Source: Deltaproteobacteria bacterium (GTDB taxonomy: Bacteria > Desulfobacterota > BSN033 > UBA1163). From it: a DNA stretch of 46,035 nucleotides. The notes beneath the pieces were generated by a model that saw nothing but the letters and a program-made list of their open reading frames with translations, did no database searches and was not told the DNA's origin. Numbering within the stretch: the first letter of the stretch is position 1; every line of letters starts with the position of its first letter. The translations under genes were made by a program, and so were the position numbers. The stretch lies in contig JAGXTA010000066.1 of NCBI GenBank assembly GCA_018333535.1, positions 1-46,035 of the forward strand, written 5' to 3'. Below are positions 1 through 7,420 of the stretch, one piece after another.

Positions 1-6
1 TAATTA

Positions 7-31
7 GATCCTGAACCAAGTTCAGGATGAC
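7..31. repeat. Short palindromic intergenic repeat (CTGAAC/GTTCAG family)
   Basis: ATCCTGAAC (8-16) and GTTCAGGAT (20-28) form a perfect 9-bp stem with a 3-base loop, followed by GAC. Related hairpins lie at 1757-1883, so the first transporter gene is flanked on both sides by this family. The stretch 50-80 also contains an ATTGCGACACAGT module that recurs as ATTACGACACAGT near 19521. Confidence 0.7.
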
Positions 32-129
32 ATTTTTATCAATTCCCCTATTGCGACACAGTTTCTCAAAGGGAGAGGAGTCAATTTTGGGCTAGAATTT
101 TCACATTAAATCAAGAAAGGAGAAGAGAG

Positions 130-1689
130 ATGAAAAAAATCAGTATGTTTACTAAAGCATTCGTTTTTATGTCCATGTTGATAGCGGGGGCAGGTTTCTT
201 CCTTGTCCCGCCTGCTGGGGCTCAGATCAAGGAACTCAGGATCGGCATCGGCATTGATGCCGACACGTTGAACCCGCAGGAGCATACCACCACTTTGTGT
301 CAGAACATGTCTGACCTGATCCAGGATACCCCTCTTTACCAAACCCCGGACAACAAATTGGAGCCCCGCCTGCTAACCAAGTATGACGTGTCGAAGGACG
401 GTTTGACTTATACCCTCCAGCTGAGAAAAGGCGTCAAGTTCAGCGATGGGACTCTCTTTGATGCCAAAGCCCTCAAGCTCACCTTTGACCGAGCCCTTGA
501 TCCTAAGTTGAAGGTGCCCTTGCGTTTCGCAATCACTATGATTAAAGAGGTGACCATTGTCGACGACTACACTGTCCGGGTCCAACTCAAATATCCCTAC
601 GCACCCTTTGCTGCGACTCTCTCGTTGACTATCTTAAGCCCTATTTCGCCCGCGGCCATCGAAAAGTACGGCGAGGATGTTCGGCAGAACCCGGTGGGCG
701 CCGGTCCCTATATTCTCAAAGAGTGGGTGAAGGGAGATCGGATTGTCATGGTCCGGAATGAGAATTACTATGGTAAAAAACCAACTGTAGAAAAGCTGAC
801 GTTTAAGATTGTTCCCGAAGATACCACCCGTGAGGCCATGCTCCGATCAGGCCAGATCGATGTCTGCTACAAACCATTGCCCTCCAATGTTGCAGCACTC
901 AAGGCTGATCCGAACATCACGGTTGAAATGCCTCTGGATACAAGAACGATCTTCATGGGATTGAATTATAAGAAAGGCGTGACCAAGGACAAGTTGGTCC
1001 GCCAGGCATTCAACTATGCTGTGGACAAGAAAGCCATTGTCAGTAAAGTTCTCTTTGATACGGCCGTTCCCATGGAAGGTCCAGTCTCTCCGATCCTTTT
1101 TGGATTTTTCAAGATGGCAAATCAGTATGACTACAATCCTGAAAAAGCCAAGGAGTTGCTGAAAAAGGCCAACTTTGACTTCAACCAGACGGTGAATATG
1201 CGCACCCCTCAAGGCCGATACCTCTTTGATAAGCAGGTCTCCGAAGCTGTCCAGGCCTATCTTCAGGCCATTGGAGTAAAGACAGAGCTCAGAACTTATG
1301 ACTGGCCTACCTATGTTGCCGGCTTGCTCAAGCCGATTCAGGAGACTGAACTTGAAGTCTTTCTATTGGGATGGGGACCAATCATCCTCGACGCTGACTT
1401 TGGCCTTTACGGCCAGTTTCACTCAAGCGTCAACCCACCCGCAGGCTTGGGGGCGGCTCACTACAGCAACGCCGAATACGACAAGTTGATGGATGCGAGC
1501 CGATTGGAACAGAATCCTAAGAAACGGTTGGAAATCATGAAGAAGGCTTCTGAGATGGTTTGGGATGATTGCCCCTGGATTTGGCTCCATGTGGAAAAGT
1601 TCGTCATCGCCTATTCAAAAAAGATTAAAGGAATGGTGGTGACCGGAACCGAGAAATTTTACCCAACCTATATTAAGATGGAGAAATGA
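130..1689 (+). CDS. ABC transporter substrate-binding protein, peptide/nickel family 5 (DppA/OppA-like)
   Basis: Periplasmic binding component of a Dpp/Opp-type importer. The 519-residue product starts with a basic N-terminus, a hydrophobic stretch at about residues 9-27 and a likely signal-peptidase site after AGA near residue 31. The mature part has the SBP_bac_5 layout, including an early DADTLNPQEH segment, an NPVGAGPY segment and a C-terminal region with a YDKLMDASR-like helix. The start is supported by an AGGAGA Shine-Dalgarno sequence. Two permease and two ATPase genes follow on the same strand. The ligand cannot be read from the sequence; peptides, nickel complexes and other small solutes are all known for this family. 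Location beside acyl-CoA genes makes an organic-acid or peptide nutrient possible, but this is inference. Confidence 0.93.
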   Translation: MKKISMFTKAFVFMSMLIAGAGFFLVPPAGAQIKELRIGIGIDADTLNPQEHTTTLCQNMSDLIQDTPLYQTPDNKLEPRLLTKYDVSKDGLTYTLQLRKGVKFSDGTLFDAKALKLTFDRALDPKLKVPLRFAITMIKEVTIVDDYTVRVQLKYPYAPFAATLSLTILSPISPAAIEKYGEDVRQNPVGAGPYILKEWVKGDRIVMVRNENYYGKKPTVEKLTFKIVPEDTTREAMLRSGQIDVCYKPLPSNVAALKADPNITVEMPLDTRTIFMGLNYKKGVTKDKLVRQAFNYAVDKKAIVSKVLFDTAVPMEGPVSPILFGFFKMANQYDYNPEKAKELLKKANFDFNQTVNMRTPQGRYLFDKQVSEAVQAYLQAIGVKTELRTYDWPTYVAGLLKPIQETELEVFLLGWGPIILDADFGLYGQFHSSVNPPAGLGAAHYSNAEYDKLMDASRLEQNPKKRLEIMKKASEMVWDDCPWIWLHVEKFVIAYSKKIKGMVVTGTEKFYPTYIKMEK

Positions 1690-1699
1690 AAAGAGATCC

Positions 1700-1731
1700 A
1701 GGGAAGGGGCCTCACCCTGAGGCTCCTCCCT
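1700..1731 (+). promoter_or_regulatory. Stable stem-loop between binding-protein and permease genes
   Basis: AGGGAAGGGGCCTCA (1700-1714) pairs with TGAGGCTCCTCCCT (1718-1731) over about 14 bp with one bulge and a 3-base loop, 11 bases after the stop codon of the binding protein. No T-run follows, so it looks like an RNA 3'-end stabiliser or partial attenuator rather than a full terminator. Hairpins at this position commonly raise binding-protein mRNA over permease mRNA; that role here is inferred. Confidence 0.55.
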
Positions 1732-1756
1732 GAATCAAAACATTTTCAAAATAAAG

Positions 1757-1883
1757 ATGGGATGCTGAACTAAGATCAGCATGACAACAAAGGATTCATC
1801 CTGTTTTTGTCATCCCAAACCATGTCCTGAAGCAAGTTCAGGATCTCTCGATTTCGGGATCTCGATTCTGATTCAGGATTTAA
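1757..1883. repeat. Cluster of palindromic repeats (CTGAAC/GTTCAG family)
   Basis: Successive imperfect palindromes: GCTGAACTAAGATCAGC, then TCCTGAAGCAAGTTCAGGA, then further GATCTCGAT/ATTCAGGAT pieces. The second hairpin matches the one at 7-31 closely. The cluster fills the gap before the first permease gene, whose own Shine-Dalgarno sequence is weak, so the element may have displaced the original leader. Confidence 0.6.
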
Positions 1884-1893
1884 CCCGACAACC

Positions 1894-2814
1894 ATGTTGC
1901 AATATGTCATTAAACGTCTACTTTCAACTATCCCCGTTCTGCTCGGAATATCACTTCTCCTCTTCTTCATGCTTCGAATGCTACCAGGAGACCCAGCACA
2001 GGTCCTCGCCGGGCAGATGGCATCTCAAGAGGATATCAAAAACATCCGTCAACAGTTAGGTCTCGACAAGCCGATCTTCGTTCAATATGGGATCTTCCTC
2101 AGCCGACTGGCCAAGCTTGATCTCGGCCGGTCTGCCCGGACTCAGAGCCCTGTCATCAAGGAAATTTGGGCACGACTCCCGAATACAGTATTGCTTGCTG
2201 TGACAGCCATTACTCTTGCATGCCTCTTTGGTATCCCGGCTGGAATCATTTCGGCTGTGCGGCCTTATACTTGGATAGACTATTTATTTACCTCGATGGC
2301 CCTTTTTGGCATTTCCATGCCCGTCTTCTGGCTTGGGCTGATGCTGATTGTAGTATTCTCATTGGTCCTTCATTGGCTGCCGGCGGGTGGCATTGGAAGT
2401 TGGAAGCATGTCATCCTTCCCTCATTTACCCTGGCTGCTTTTGTTGTTGCCTTCATCACCCGTATAACCCGTGCCAGCATGATCGAAACCCTTTCTCAGG
2501 ATTACACCACCACGGCCCGGTCCAAGGGACTTAAAGAGCAGGTGGTCATCGTCAAACATGCGCTGAAAAATGCCCTCATCCCGATCGTTACAGTGGTTGG
2601 TCTTCAGTTCGGGCTTCTTCTGGGAGGCGCGGTTCTGACCGAAACAGTCTTCGCCTGGCCGGGTTTAGGCCGGCTTATTGTGGACTCCATCCTGGCCCGC
2701 GATTACCCGGTCATTCAGGGAACAATCCTCATCTTCGGACTCCTTTACATTCTGGTCAACCTGGTGGTTGATCTGCTCTATGCTTATATAGATCCAAGAA
2801 TCCGGTATGCATGA
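1894..2814 (+). CDS. dppB: ABC transporter permease, DppB/OppB type
   Basis: Inner-membrane permease of the importer, 306 residues, the usual size for DppB. The N-terminus (MLQYVIKRLL, then a long hydrophobic helix and a PGDPA motif near residue 35) is diagnostic of the family. Several hydrophobic helices follow. An EAA-type cytoplasmic loop is visible as TTARSKGLKEQVVIVKHALKNALIPI at about residues 206-232, where the ATPase docks. The ATG start gives this canonical N-terminus, although the nearest AGGA is far upstream. The gene overlaps the next permease by 8 bases, which implies translational coupling. Confidence 0.93.
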   Translation: MLQYVIKRLLSTIPVLLGISLLLFFMLRMLPGDPAQVLAGQMASQEDIKNIRQQLGLDKPIFVQYGIFLSRLAKLDLGRSARTQSPVIKEIWARLPNTVLLAVTAITLACLFGIPAGIISAVRPYTWIDYLFTSMALFGISMPVFWLGLMLIVVFSLVLHWLPAGGIGSWKHVILPSFTLAAFVVAFITRITRASMIETLSQDYTTTARSKGLKEQVVIVKHALKNALIPIVTVVGLQFGLLLGGAVLTETVFAWPGLGRLIVDSILARDYPVIQGTILIFGLLYILVNLVVDLLYAYIDPRIRYA

Positions 2815-3697
2815 AACACTCCAAACCCAAGTGATAAGGAATCCGCATCCTCAGGCTGACAGCCAGCTCAGGCGTAGGTGGGTAAAGCTCAGGCGCAACA
2901 AGGCGGCCCTCTTCGGTGGCGTCCTGATATTGATTTACCTCATCACCGCACTGTTGGCCCCGATCCTCTTTCCGGGCAATCCCTCAGCTCCTAATCTCAT
3001 GAAATCACTGGAGCGACCCTCTATAGAGCATCCATTGGGAACGGACGAACTGGGCCGCTCTATTTTGGGCCGGATCATATATGGTTCCCGGGTGTCCTTA
3101 CTGATTTCCATTGGAGTCGTCTTTGTCGGGCTGCTTGTCGGCGTTCCCCTTGGACTCATTTCGGGTTACTACGGAGGTAAAGTCGATTTCGGAATCCAGC
3201 GTGTGACCGACACCCTATTAGCATTTCCAGGCTTTCTCTTAGCCTTAGCCCTTGTGGCCGTCCTGGGAGTGGGACTTAAAAATACGATCATCTCAGTTGG
3301 CATCAGCATGGTGCCCATCTACATTCGTCTGGTGCGGGGCTGCACCCTTTCGGTAAGAGAACAGACTTATGTCGAAGCGGCCAGGGCAATGGGCACCCGG
3401 GATGTGACCATCCTGATAAGGCATATACTGCCCAATGTCATGGCCCCCATCACCATTCAGACCAGCCTGGGGATGGGCACAGCCATTCTCTTTGCAGCGG
3501 GGCTGGGTTTTCTTGGCTTAGGTGTTCAGCCACCCACGCCGGAGTGGGGTACGATGTTAGGTTCTGGCCGGGCTTACCTCTTCAACGCTCCCCATGTGGC
3601 TACCTTCCCGGGTATAGCCATTTTTTTTGCTGTACTGGGTTTTAACCTTTCAGGAGACGGCCTAAGAGATATCCTTGATCCGAGATCTAAATTATGA
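2807..3697 (+). CDS. dppC: ABC transporter permease, DppC/OppC type
   Basis: Second permease subunit, 296 residues. It has the DppC layout: a cytoplasmic N-terminus with WVKLRRNKAALFGG before the first helix, the HPLGTDELGRSILGRIIYGSRVSL motif near residues 75-98, and the EAA loop YVEAARAMGTRDVTILIRHILPN at about residues 188-210. It ends GLRDILDPR, typical of the family. It starts inside the end of the preceding permease gene and overlaps the next gene by 4 bases (ATGA), so the three genes are probably translationally coupled. Confidence 0.94.
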   Translation: MHETLQTQVIRNPHPQADSQLRRRWVKLRRNKAALFGGVLILIYLITALLAPILFPGNPSAPNLMKSLERPSIEHPLGTDELGRSILGRIIYGSRVSLLISIGVVFVGLLVGVPLGLISGYYGGKVDFGIQRVTDTLLAFPGFLLALALVAVLGVGLKNTIISVGISMVPIYIRLVRGCTLSVREQTYVEAARAMGTRDVTILIRHILPNVMAPITIQTSLGMGTAILFAAGLGFLGLGVQPPTPEWGTMLGSGRAYLFNAPHVATFPGIAIFFAVLGFNLSGDGLRDILDPRSKL

Positions 3698-4671
3698 GAC
3701 AAGATTCTCTCCTTACCATCAAAAATTTGCGGACTTGCTTCCATACATATGAAGGCGTTTTGACAGCCGTGGATGGAATCGGTTTGGAGATTTACCGGGG
3801 AGAGACCCTTGGGGTCGTGGGAGAGAGTGGCTGCGGAAAGAGCGTCACCGCCCTTTCCATCCTGAGACTACTTGCCTCACCTCCTGCGGAGATTCAGGGG
3901 GAGATTCTGTTTGATGGCAAGAACCTCCTGAATATGAGTCTGGATGAAATACGAAAGATCCGGGGCAATAGCATTTCAATGATATTTCAGGAGCCCATGA
4001 CCTCGCTCAATCCGGTCCTGACCATTGGGGAGCAGATATCAGAGGCCATCAAGCTTCACCAGGGGGTGACGCATCAGGAAGCTTGGGCAGAAGCCGTTGA
4101 GATGCTTCAGATGGTTCAGATCCCTTCTCCTGAGATCAGGGCCAAAGAATACCCCCACAAACTGAGCGGTGGGATGCGGCAGAGAGCGATGATTGCCATG
4201 GCGTTGTCTTGCCATCCGAGATTGCTACTGGCAGATGAACCCACGACAGCTCTGGATGTGACCATCCAGGCCCAGATTGTGGACCTGATGGAGCGCCTAA
4301 AAGAAGAGATTAAGACTTCTGTTTTGTTGATCACTCACAACCTGGGTCTCATCGCAGAGATGGCCAAGCGTGTCGTCGTTATGTATACAGGCAAAGTGGT
4401 GGAGGAAGCTTTGGTGGAAGATCTTTTTGCTGAACCTCTTCATCCCTATACCCAGGGCCTCTTGGGATCCATCCCATGGATGGGACGGAAGATGAAGGCC
4501 GGCCGAAAGCAGCTCCAGGAAATCCCGGGGATGGTCCCCAGCCTTCTTGAGATGCCCGAGGGATGTAGATTCCATCCGCGGTGTCCACGCATGATGGACA
4601 TCTGTAGGAAGGAAGAGCCTCCCCTGGTCCAGAAAGATGGTCGCCGGGTCCTCTGCTGGCTGTGGAAGTGA
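3694..4671 (+). CDS. dppD: ABC transporter ATP-binding protein, DppD/OppD type
   Basis: Cytoplasmic ATPase subunit, 325 residues. Walker A is GESGCGKS near residues 44-51, the Q-loop lies in FQEPMTSLNP, the signature is LSGGMRQR, Walker B is LLLADEPTTALD, and the switch His is in LLITHNLG. The C-terminal oligopeptide-transporter extension carries the Cys-containing PEGCRFHPRCP motif seen in Dpp/Opp ATPases. The ATG overlaps the DppC stop. This gene and DppF normally form the heterodimeric motor. Confidence 0.94.
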   Translation: MRQDSLLTIKNLRTCFHTYEGVLTAVDGIGLEIYRGETLGVVGESGCGKSVTALSILRLLASPPAEIQGEILFDGKNLLNMSLDEIRKIRGNSISMIFQEPMTSLNPVLTIGEQISEAIKLHQGVTHQEAWAEAVEMLQMVQIPSPEIRAKEYPHKLSGGMRQRAMIAMALSCHPRLLLADEPTTALDVTIQAQIVDLMERLKEEIKTSVLLITHNLGLIAEMAKRVVVMYTGKVVEEALVEDLFAEPLHPYTQGLLGSIPWMGRKMKAGRKQLQEIPGMVPSLLEMPEGCRFHPRCPRMMDICRKEEPPLVQKDGRRVLCWLWK

Positions 4672-4689
4672 GTGATTGGGATCTAAATC

Positions 4690-4858
4690 CGAAGCACGAA
4701 ATTCGAAATTCGAAACAATACCAAATGACCAAATTCCAAATGTTCGAAACAAATTAAAGTTTAAGAAATTTAAATTTTGAAAATTTGAATTTGTTTCGAG
4801 TTTTCCGCCAGAGGCGGATCTGCCTTTGGCATGACGATATTCGGATTTCGGATTTTTA
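4690..4858. repeat. Dispersed palindromic repeat, CGAAATTCGAAA family, copy 1
   Basis: An AT-rich element starting with GAAGCACGAAATTCGAAA and ending with ATATTCGGATTTCGGAT; left and right parts are imperfect reverse complements. A shared core (CAAATGACCAAATT then ATGTTCGAAACAAA then AGTTTAAGAAATTT) recurs at 16156-16298, and an inverted relative lies at 37105-37265. A separate hairpin (TCCGCCAGAGGCGGA) is inserted near 4804-4818. It separates the two transporter ATPase genes. Confidence 0.75.
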
Positions 4859-4906
4859 AACGCCAAAGAACTGCTTGGTTCCGGCTACACCAGGTTAGGA
4901 AATAGA

Positions 4907-5875
4907 ATGAACAGCGTTCCTCTTCTTCGGGTCATCAATCTTAAGAAATACTTTCCCGTTCGAAAAGGTATTTTTTCGAGAATGATGGGATGGGTGCAGG
5001 CTGTGGATGGCGTGAGCTTTAACCTGAATCAGGGGGAAACCCTTGGACTGGTGGGCGAAAGCGGTTGCGGGAAAACTACAGTAGGCCGATGCCTCCTTCG
5101 ATTGATTGAACCTGACTCAGGGAAGATTCAATTCGAGGACAAGGACCTTCTGGGGATGGATGGGGAATCGCTCAGAAAAGTCCGGGCTCAACTGCAGATC
5201 ATTTTCCAGGATCCCTATTCATCCTTGAATCCCCGAATGGCTGCAGGAGAAATCATCGCTGAACCCATCCGCAATCACACCCATAGCTCCCGGAAAGAGA
5301 TCCATGATCGGGTCTCCTTTCTCATGGAAAAGGTAGGGCTCCATCCGGAGCAGGCTCGAAGGTTTCCTCATGAGTTCAGCGGTGGTCAGCGTCAGCGAAT
5401 CGGTATTGCACGGGCCTTAGCCCTGAATCCAAAGCTGATTATCTGTGACGAGCCTGTCTCCGCCCTCGATGTTTCCATCCAGGCACAGGTGATCAACCTG
5501 CTGGTCAAGCTCCAGGAAGAGATGGGACTTTCTTATCTTTTTATCGCGCATGATTTGAGCGTGGTGGAACATATCAGCGACCGGGTGGCCGTTATGTATC
5601 TCGGAAAGATCGTAGAGCTTGCAAGCGATACAGACCTTTATGCTTCTCCCAAACATCCTTACACTGAAGCATTACTTTCCGCCGCCCCCATCCCTGATCC
5701 AAAACTTAAAAAGCGAAGGGTTCTCCTCCAGGGAGAGATTCCAAGCCCCATCAACCTTCCAGAGGGATGCAGATTTTACAGCCGATGTCCCTATCGGATG
5801 GATCACTGCAAAGAGGTTGACCCTGAGTTTAAGGACTTAGGTGGAGAGCACTGGGTCGCCTGCCATCTCCGTTGA
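4907..5875 (+). CDS. dppF: ABC transporter ATP-binding protein, DppF/OppF type
   Basis: Second ATPase of the importer, 322 residues. The N-terminus has the OppF-type KKYFPVRKG segment followed by an insert ([16 protein letters not shown]). Walker A is GESGCGKTT, the Q-loop is in [11 protein letters not shown], the signature is [15 protein letters not shown], Walker B is [12 protein letters not shown] and the switch His is in FIAHDLSVV. The C-terminal [17 protein letters not shown] motif matches the family. A 235-base repeat-filled gap separates it from the DppD gene. It converges with the nitroreductase gene, with only 8 bases between the stops. Confidence 0.94.
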   Translation: MNSVPLLRVINLKKYFPVRKGIFSRMMGWVQAVDGVSFNLNQGETLGLVGESGCGKTTVGRCLLRLIEPDSGKIQFEDKDLLGMDGESLRKVRAQLQIIFQDPYSSLNPRMAAGEIIAEPIRNHTHSSRKEIHDRVSFLMEKVGLHPEQARRFPHEFSGGQRQRIGIARALALNPKLIICDEPVSALDVSIQAQVINLLVKLQEEMGLSYLFIAHDLSVVEHISDRVAVMYLGKIVELASDTDLYASPKHPYTEALLSAAPIPDPKLKKRRVLLQGEIPSPINLPEGCRFYSRCPYRMDHCKEVDPEFKDLGGEHWVACHLR

Positions 5876-5883
5876 GATATGGG

Positions 5884-6723
5884 CTAAAATATTTTAAATT
5901 CTGCGTTCTTAATCGACTGGGCGATGCGTTGGTTCATCCGGACCATCACTTTCGTGGGATATCTCACCTGGAAAAGGAACTGGGCGTTGTTCTGAATGTC
6001 GAGTCGCTTCATCTCCTTCTTGACGCGATCCAATAATTTTGGCGCCTCCTGTCTATCCGCTTCAAGGGATTCGATGAATGCCCTTTCCAGATATTTCTCC
6101 ATGTCCTCGTCGATCTTCCCGTATTTCTCATCGAATGCCTTTCGAATCTCATCCTCCTCTAACGTTCGATACTTCTCTTGATGGACGATGACCTCCTTTT
6201 TCAATTTGGGAATGGTTCGGGGGATCGATTTCGGATACCCGAGGCAGAGGACCATCATCGGAAGGACATATTCGGGGATCTCAAAATATTTTCTCGTATC
6301 ATCGATCTCATGCTGGATCGATCCGATGTAAACCGAGCCGAGGCCCAGGCTCTCAGCAAGAATCACGACATTCTGAGCCGCCACCATCAGGTCTGCATAA
6401 GCAATGAGAAAGTGGTTAAGCGCCTGTTCTCCCCTAAAATCGGTCCGGCACATCTCAGCCCACTTCTTGATCCGGTAGAAATCGAGACAGAAAATCATCG
6501 AAAGGGGTCCATTTCTCACCCAGGGCTGGCCTCCGGCCAGTTCACCCAATTTACTTCTCCCCTCTGGGCTTCGAACCAGGATGATGGAAAGGGGCTGGAT
6601 ATTTCCACCGGATGGGGCGTTATTGGCCGCATCGAGAAGTTTCTCAATAACAGGTTCAGGAATCTCCTGATCCTTGAATGCCCGCACCGACCTTCGTTTC
6701 ATCATCAAATCGTAAAGGTCCAT
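5884..6723 (-). CDS. Nitroreductase family protein (FMN-dependent oxidoreductase)
   Basis: Predicted cytoplasmic FMN oxidoreductase, 279 residues from the ATG at 6723, which has an AAGGAAAGG Shine-Dalgarno sequence; a longer in-frame reading to 6876 runs into a repeat and is not favoured. The N-terminus MDLYDLMMKRRSVRAFKDQEI with NNAPSGGNIQPLSI is the nitroreductase FMN/dimer signature, and LAESLGLGSVYIGS and LCLGYP are also typical. About 85 residues after the usual end form a charged helical tail. The physiological substrate is unknown; nitroaromatics are only the naming substrate. It stands alone on its strand between the transporter operon and the Trp leader region. Confidence 0.88.
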   Translation of the reverse strand: MDLYDLMMKRRSVRAFKDQEIPEPVIEKLLDAANNAPSGGNIQPLSIILVRSPEGRSKLGELAGGQPWVRNGPLSMIFCLDFYRIKKWAEMCRTDFRGEQALNHFLIAYADLMVAAQNVVILAESLGLGSVYIGSIQHEIDDTRKYFEIPEYVLPMMVLCLGYPKSIPRTIPKLKKEVIVHQEKYRTLEEDEIRKAFDEKYGKIDEDMEKYLERAFIESLEADRQEAPKLLDRVKKEMKRLDIQNNAQFLFQVRYPTKVMVRMNQRIAQSIKNAEFKIF

Positions 6724-6770
6724 AGCCTTTCCTTTCTCGGTTAAGATCAATCTTGTTTTACGGTGAAGAT

Positions 6771-6905
6771 GCTCGTATCGAAGCACGAAGCTCGAAACTT
6801 GAATCTCGAGTCTCCAGCATAGACAATCGAGCATCGATACGAGCTTCGACAACGACAAACCATAGCCTTCTATCATCGATACGGGTCCCGCGAAACGCGG
6901 GATTA
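6771..6905. repeat. Dispersed palindromic repeat, GCTCGTATCGAAGC family, copy 1
   Basis: GCTCGTATCGAAGCACGAAG on the left and CATCGATACGAGCTTCGAC on the right form an imperfect inverted repeat around a CTCGAGTCTCCAGC core. A second short hairpin-like part (CGGGTCCCGCGAAACGCGGGA) follows. The same GCTCGTATCGAAGC unit recurs at 13573-13690. No gene is visible from 6724 to 7025 apart from this element and the promoter at its end. Confidence 0.65.
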
Positions 6906-6968
6906 CCCTTGCCGTTATACTTTTATTTCAGGCAACTTTATAGATGAGATTAACAGAGACAACCTGTC

Positions 6969-6997
6969 TTGACAAGTCATTTTGAATCTGCTAAGAA
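6969..6997 (+). promoter_or_regulatory. Sigma-70-type promoter of the Trp leader transcript
   Basis: A perfect -35 hexamer TTGACA (6969-6974) is followed after exactly 17 bases by TAAGAA (6992-6997), a 3 of 6 match to the -10 consensus. This would start transcription near 7004, about 20 bases before the leader-peptide ATG, as in known attenuated operons. Confidence 0.6.
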
Positions 6998-7025
6998 GAG
7001 CATAACTTTTAATGGAATAAGGTAA

Positions 7026-7109
7026 ATGAAACATATTTCGCAGTTGAAGAGGATGAACTGGTGGTGCTGGCAGAAAAATAGAGGGGAGGTCTGCCTGGCG
7101 CCATTCTAA
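7026..7109 (+). CDS. trpL: Trp leader peptide (attenuator peptide, TrpL-like)
   Basis: A 27-codon reading frame (ATG 7026, TAA 7107-7109) encodes a short basic peptide with the cluster N-W-W-C-W at codons 11-15; the Trp codons are at 7059-7064 and 7068-7070. Three Trp residues in 27 are far above expectation and are the hallmark of trp leader peptides. AAGG lies 3 bases before the ATG, and an alternative TGGA lies further upstream. It sits between a promoter and a terminator hairpin that has a competing antiterminator. The peptide has no expected function of its own: ribosome pausing at the Trp codons would report charged tRNA-Trp levels. The next full gene downstream is a TrpD-like protein. 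Confidence 0.82.
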   Translation: MKHISQLKRMNWWCWQKNRGEVCLAPF

Positions 7110-7141
7110 ATATTTGAATTGAAAATGAAGGCCATGGGCGG
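7069..7141 (+). promoter_or_regulatory. Trp attenuator: mutually exclusive RNA pairings
   Basis: Region 1 GGCAGA (7069-7074), overlapping the last Trp codon, pairs with TCTGCC (7090-7095). Region 2 can instead pair with region 3: 7091-7096 with 7136-7141 (including two G-T wobbles) and 7097-7099 with 7131-7133, leaving a 2-base bulge. Region 3 is also the left arm of the terminator hairpin 7128-7163. A ribosome stalled on the Trp codons would cover region 1, free region 2 and disrupt the terminator. This is the classic E. coli trp logic, deduced here from base pairing only. Confidence 0.75.
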
Positions 7142-7167
7142 CGTCCCTGCCACCCATGGCCTTTTTT
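7128..7167 (+). terminator. Attenuator terminator hairpin
   Basis: AAGGCCATGGG (7128-7138) pairs perfectly with CCCATGGCCTT (7153-7163), with a 14-base loop and six consecutive T residues (7162-7167). It begins 19 bases after the leader-peptide stop codon, the expected position for a trp attenuator terminator. Confidence 0.82.
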
Positions 7168-7196
7168 CTTTCTGCTTGTTTCAGAGGAAGGATTCG

Positions 7197-7230
7197 AAAG
7201 GCTATGGAGATTGTCCATAGCCTTTTTTTT
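7197..7230 (+). terminator. Second intrinsic terminator, same orientation
   Basis: AAAGGCTATGGA (7197-7208) pairs perfectly with TCCATAGCCTTT (7214-7225) around a 5-base loop, and the T-run continues to 7230. It resembles the first hairpin (AGGCYATGG core), which suggests duplication. No competing antiterminator is evident for it, so it may end the leader RNA unconditionally. Confidence 0.8.
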
Positions 7231-7317
7231 AACAAATTCAACATGCCCAGATGGCACTCACGAATGATGAAAATGATTACTAAGACCGAATTTCAAGAAA
7301 GATTAGGCAAATAACAC

Positions 7318-7382
7318 TAAGGCTAACGAATTTCACGAATAAAACTCATTCGTGTCATTCGCTCTAATTCGTGTTATTCGGT
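7318..7382. repeat. Palindromic AT-rich repeat (ACGAAT/ATTCGT family)
   Basis: AACGAATTTCACGAAT is followed by reverse-complement-like ATTCGTGTCATTCG and AATTCGTGTTATTCGG. It lies between the second terminator and the Shine-Dalgarno sequence of the TrpD-like gene. The rest of 7231-7420 shows no further gene. Confidence 0.5.
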
Positions 7383-7420
7383 TCTTTTTTCTAAAAAATC
7401 CAAATGAAAGGAGAAGGACG

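Noticed and set aside
6724-6876. N-terminal extension of the nitroreductase frame by 51 codons
   Set aside because: The extension runs into a dispersed repeat, while the ATG at 6723 has a good Shine-Dalgarno sequence and gives the standard family start.
7128-7230. Possible riboswitch (tandem hairpins before a gene)
   Set aside because: The Trp-codon leader peptide and overlapping 1:2, 2:3 and terminator pairings are explained fully by peptide-based attenuation; no known aptamer core is visible.
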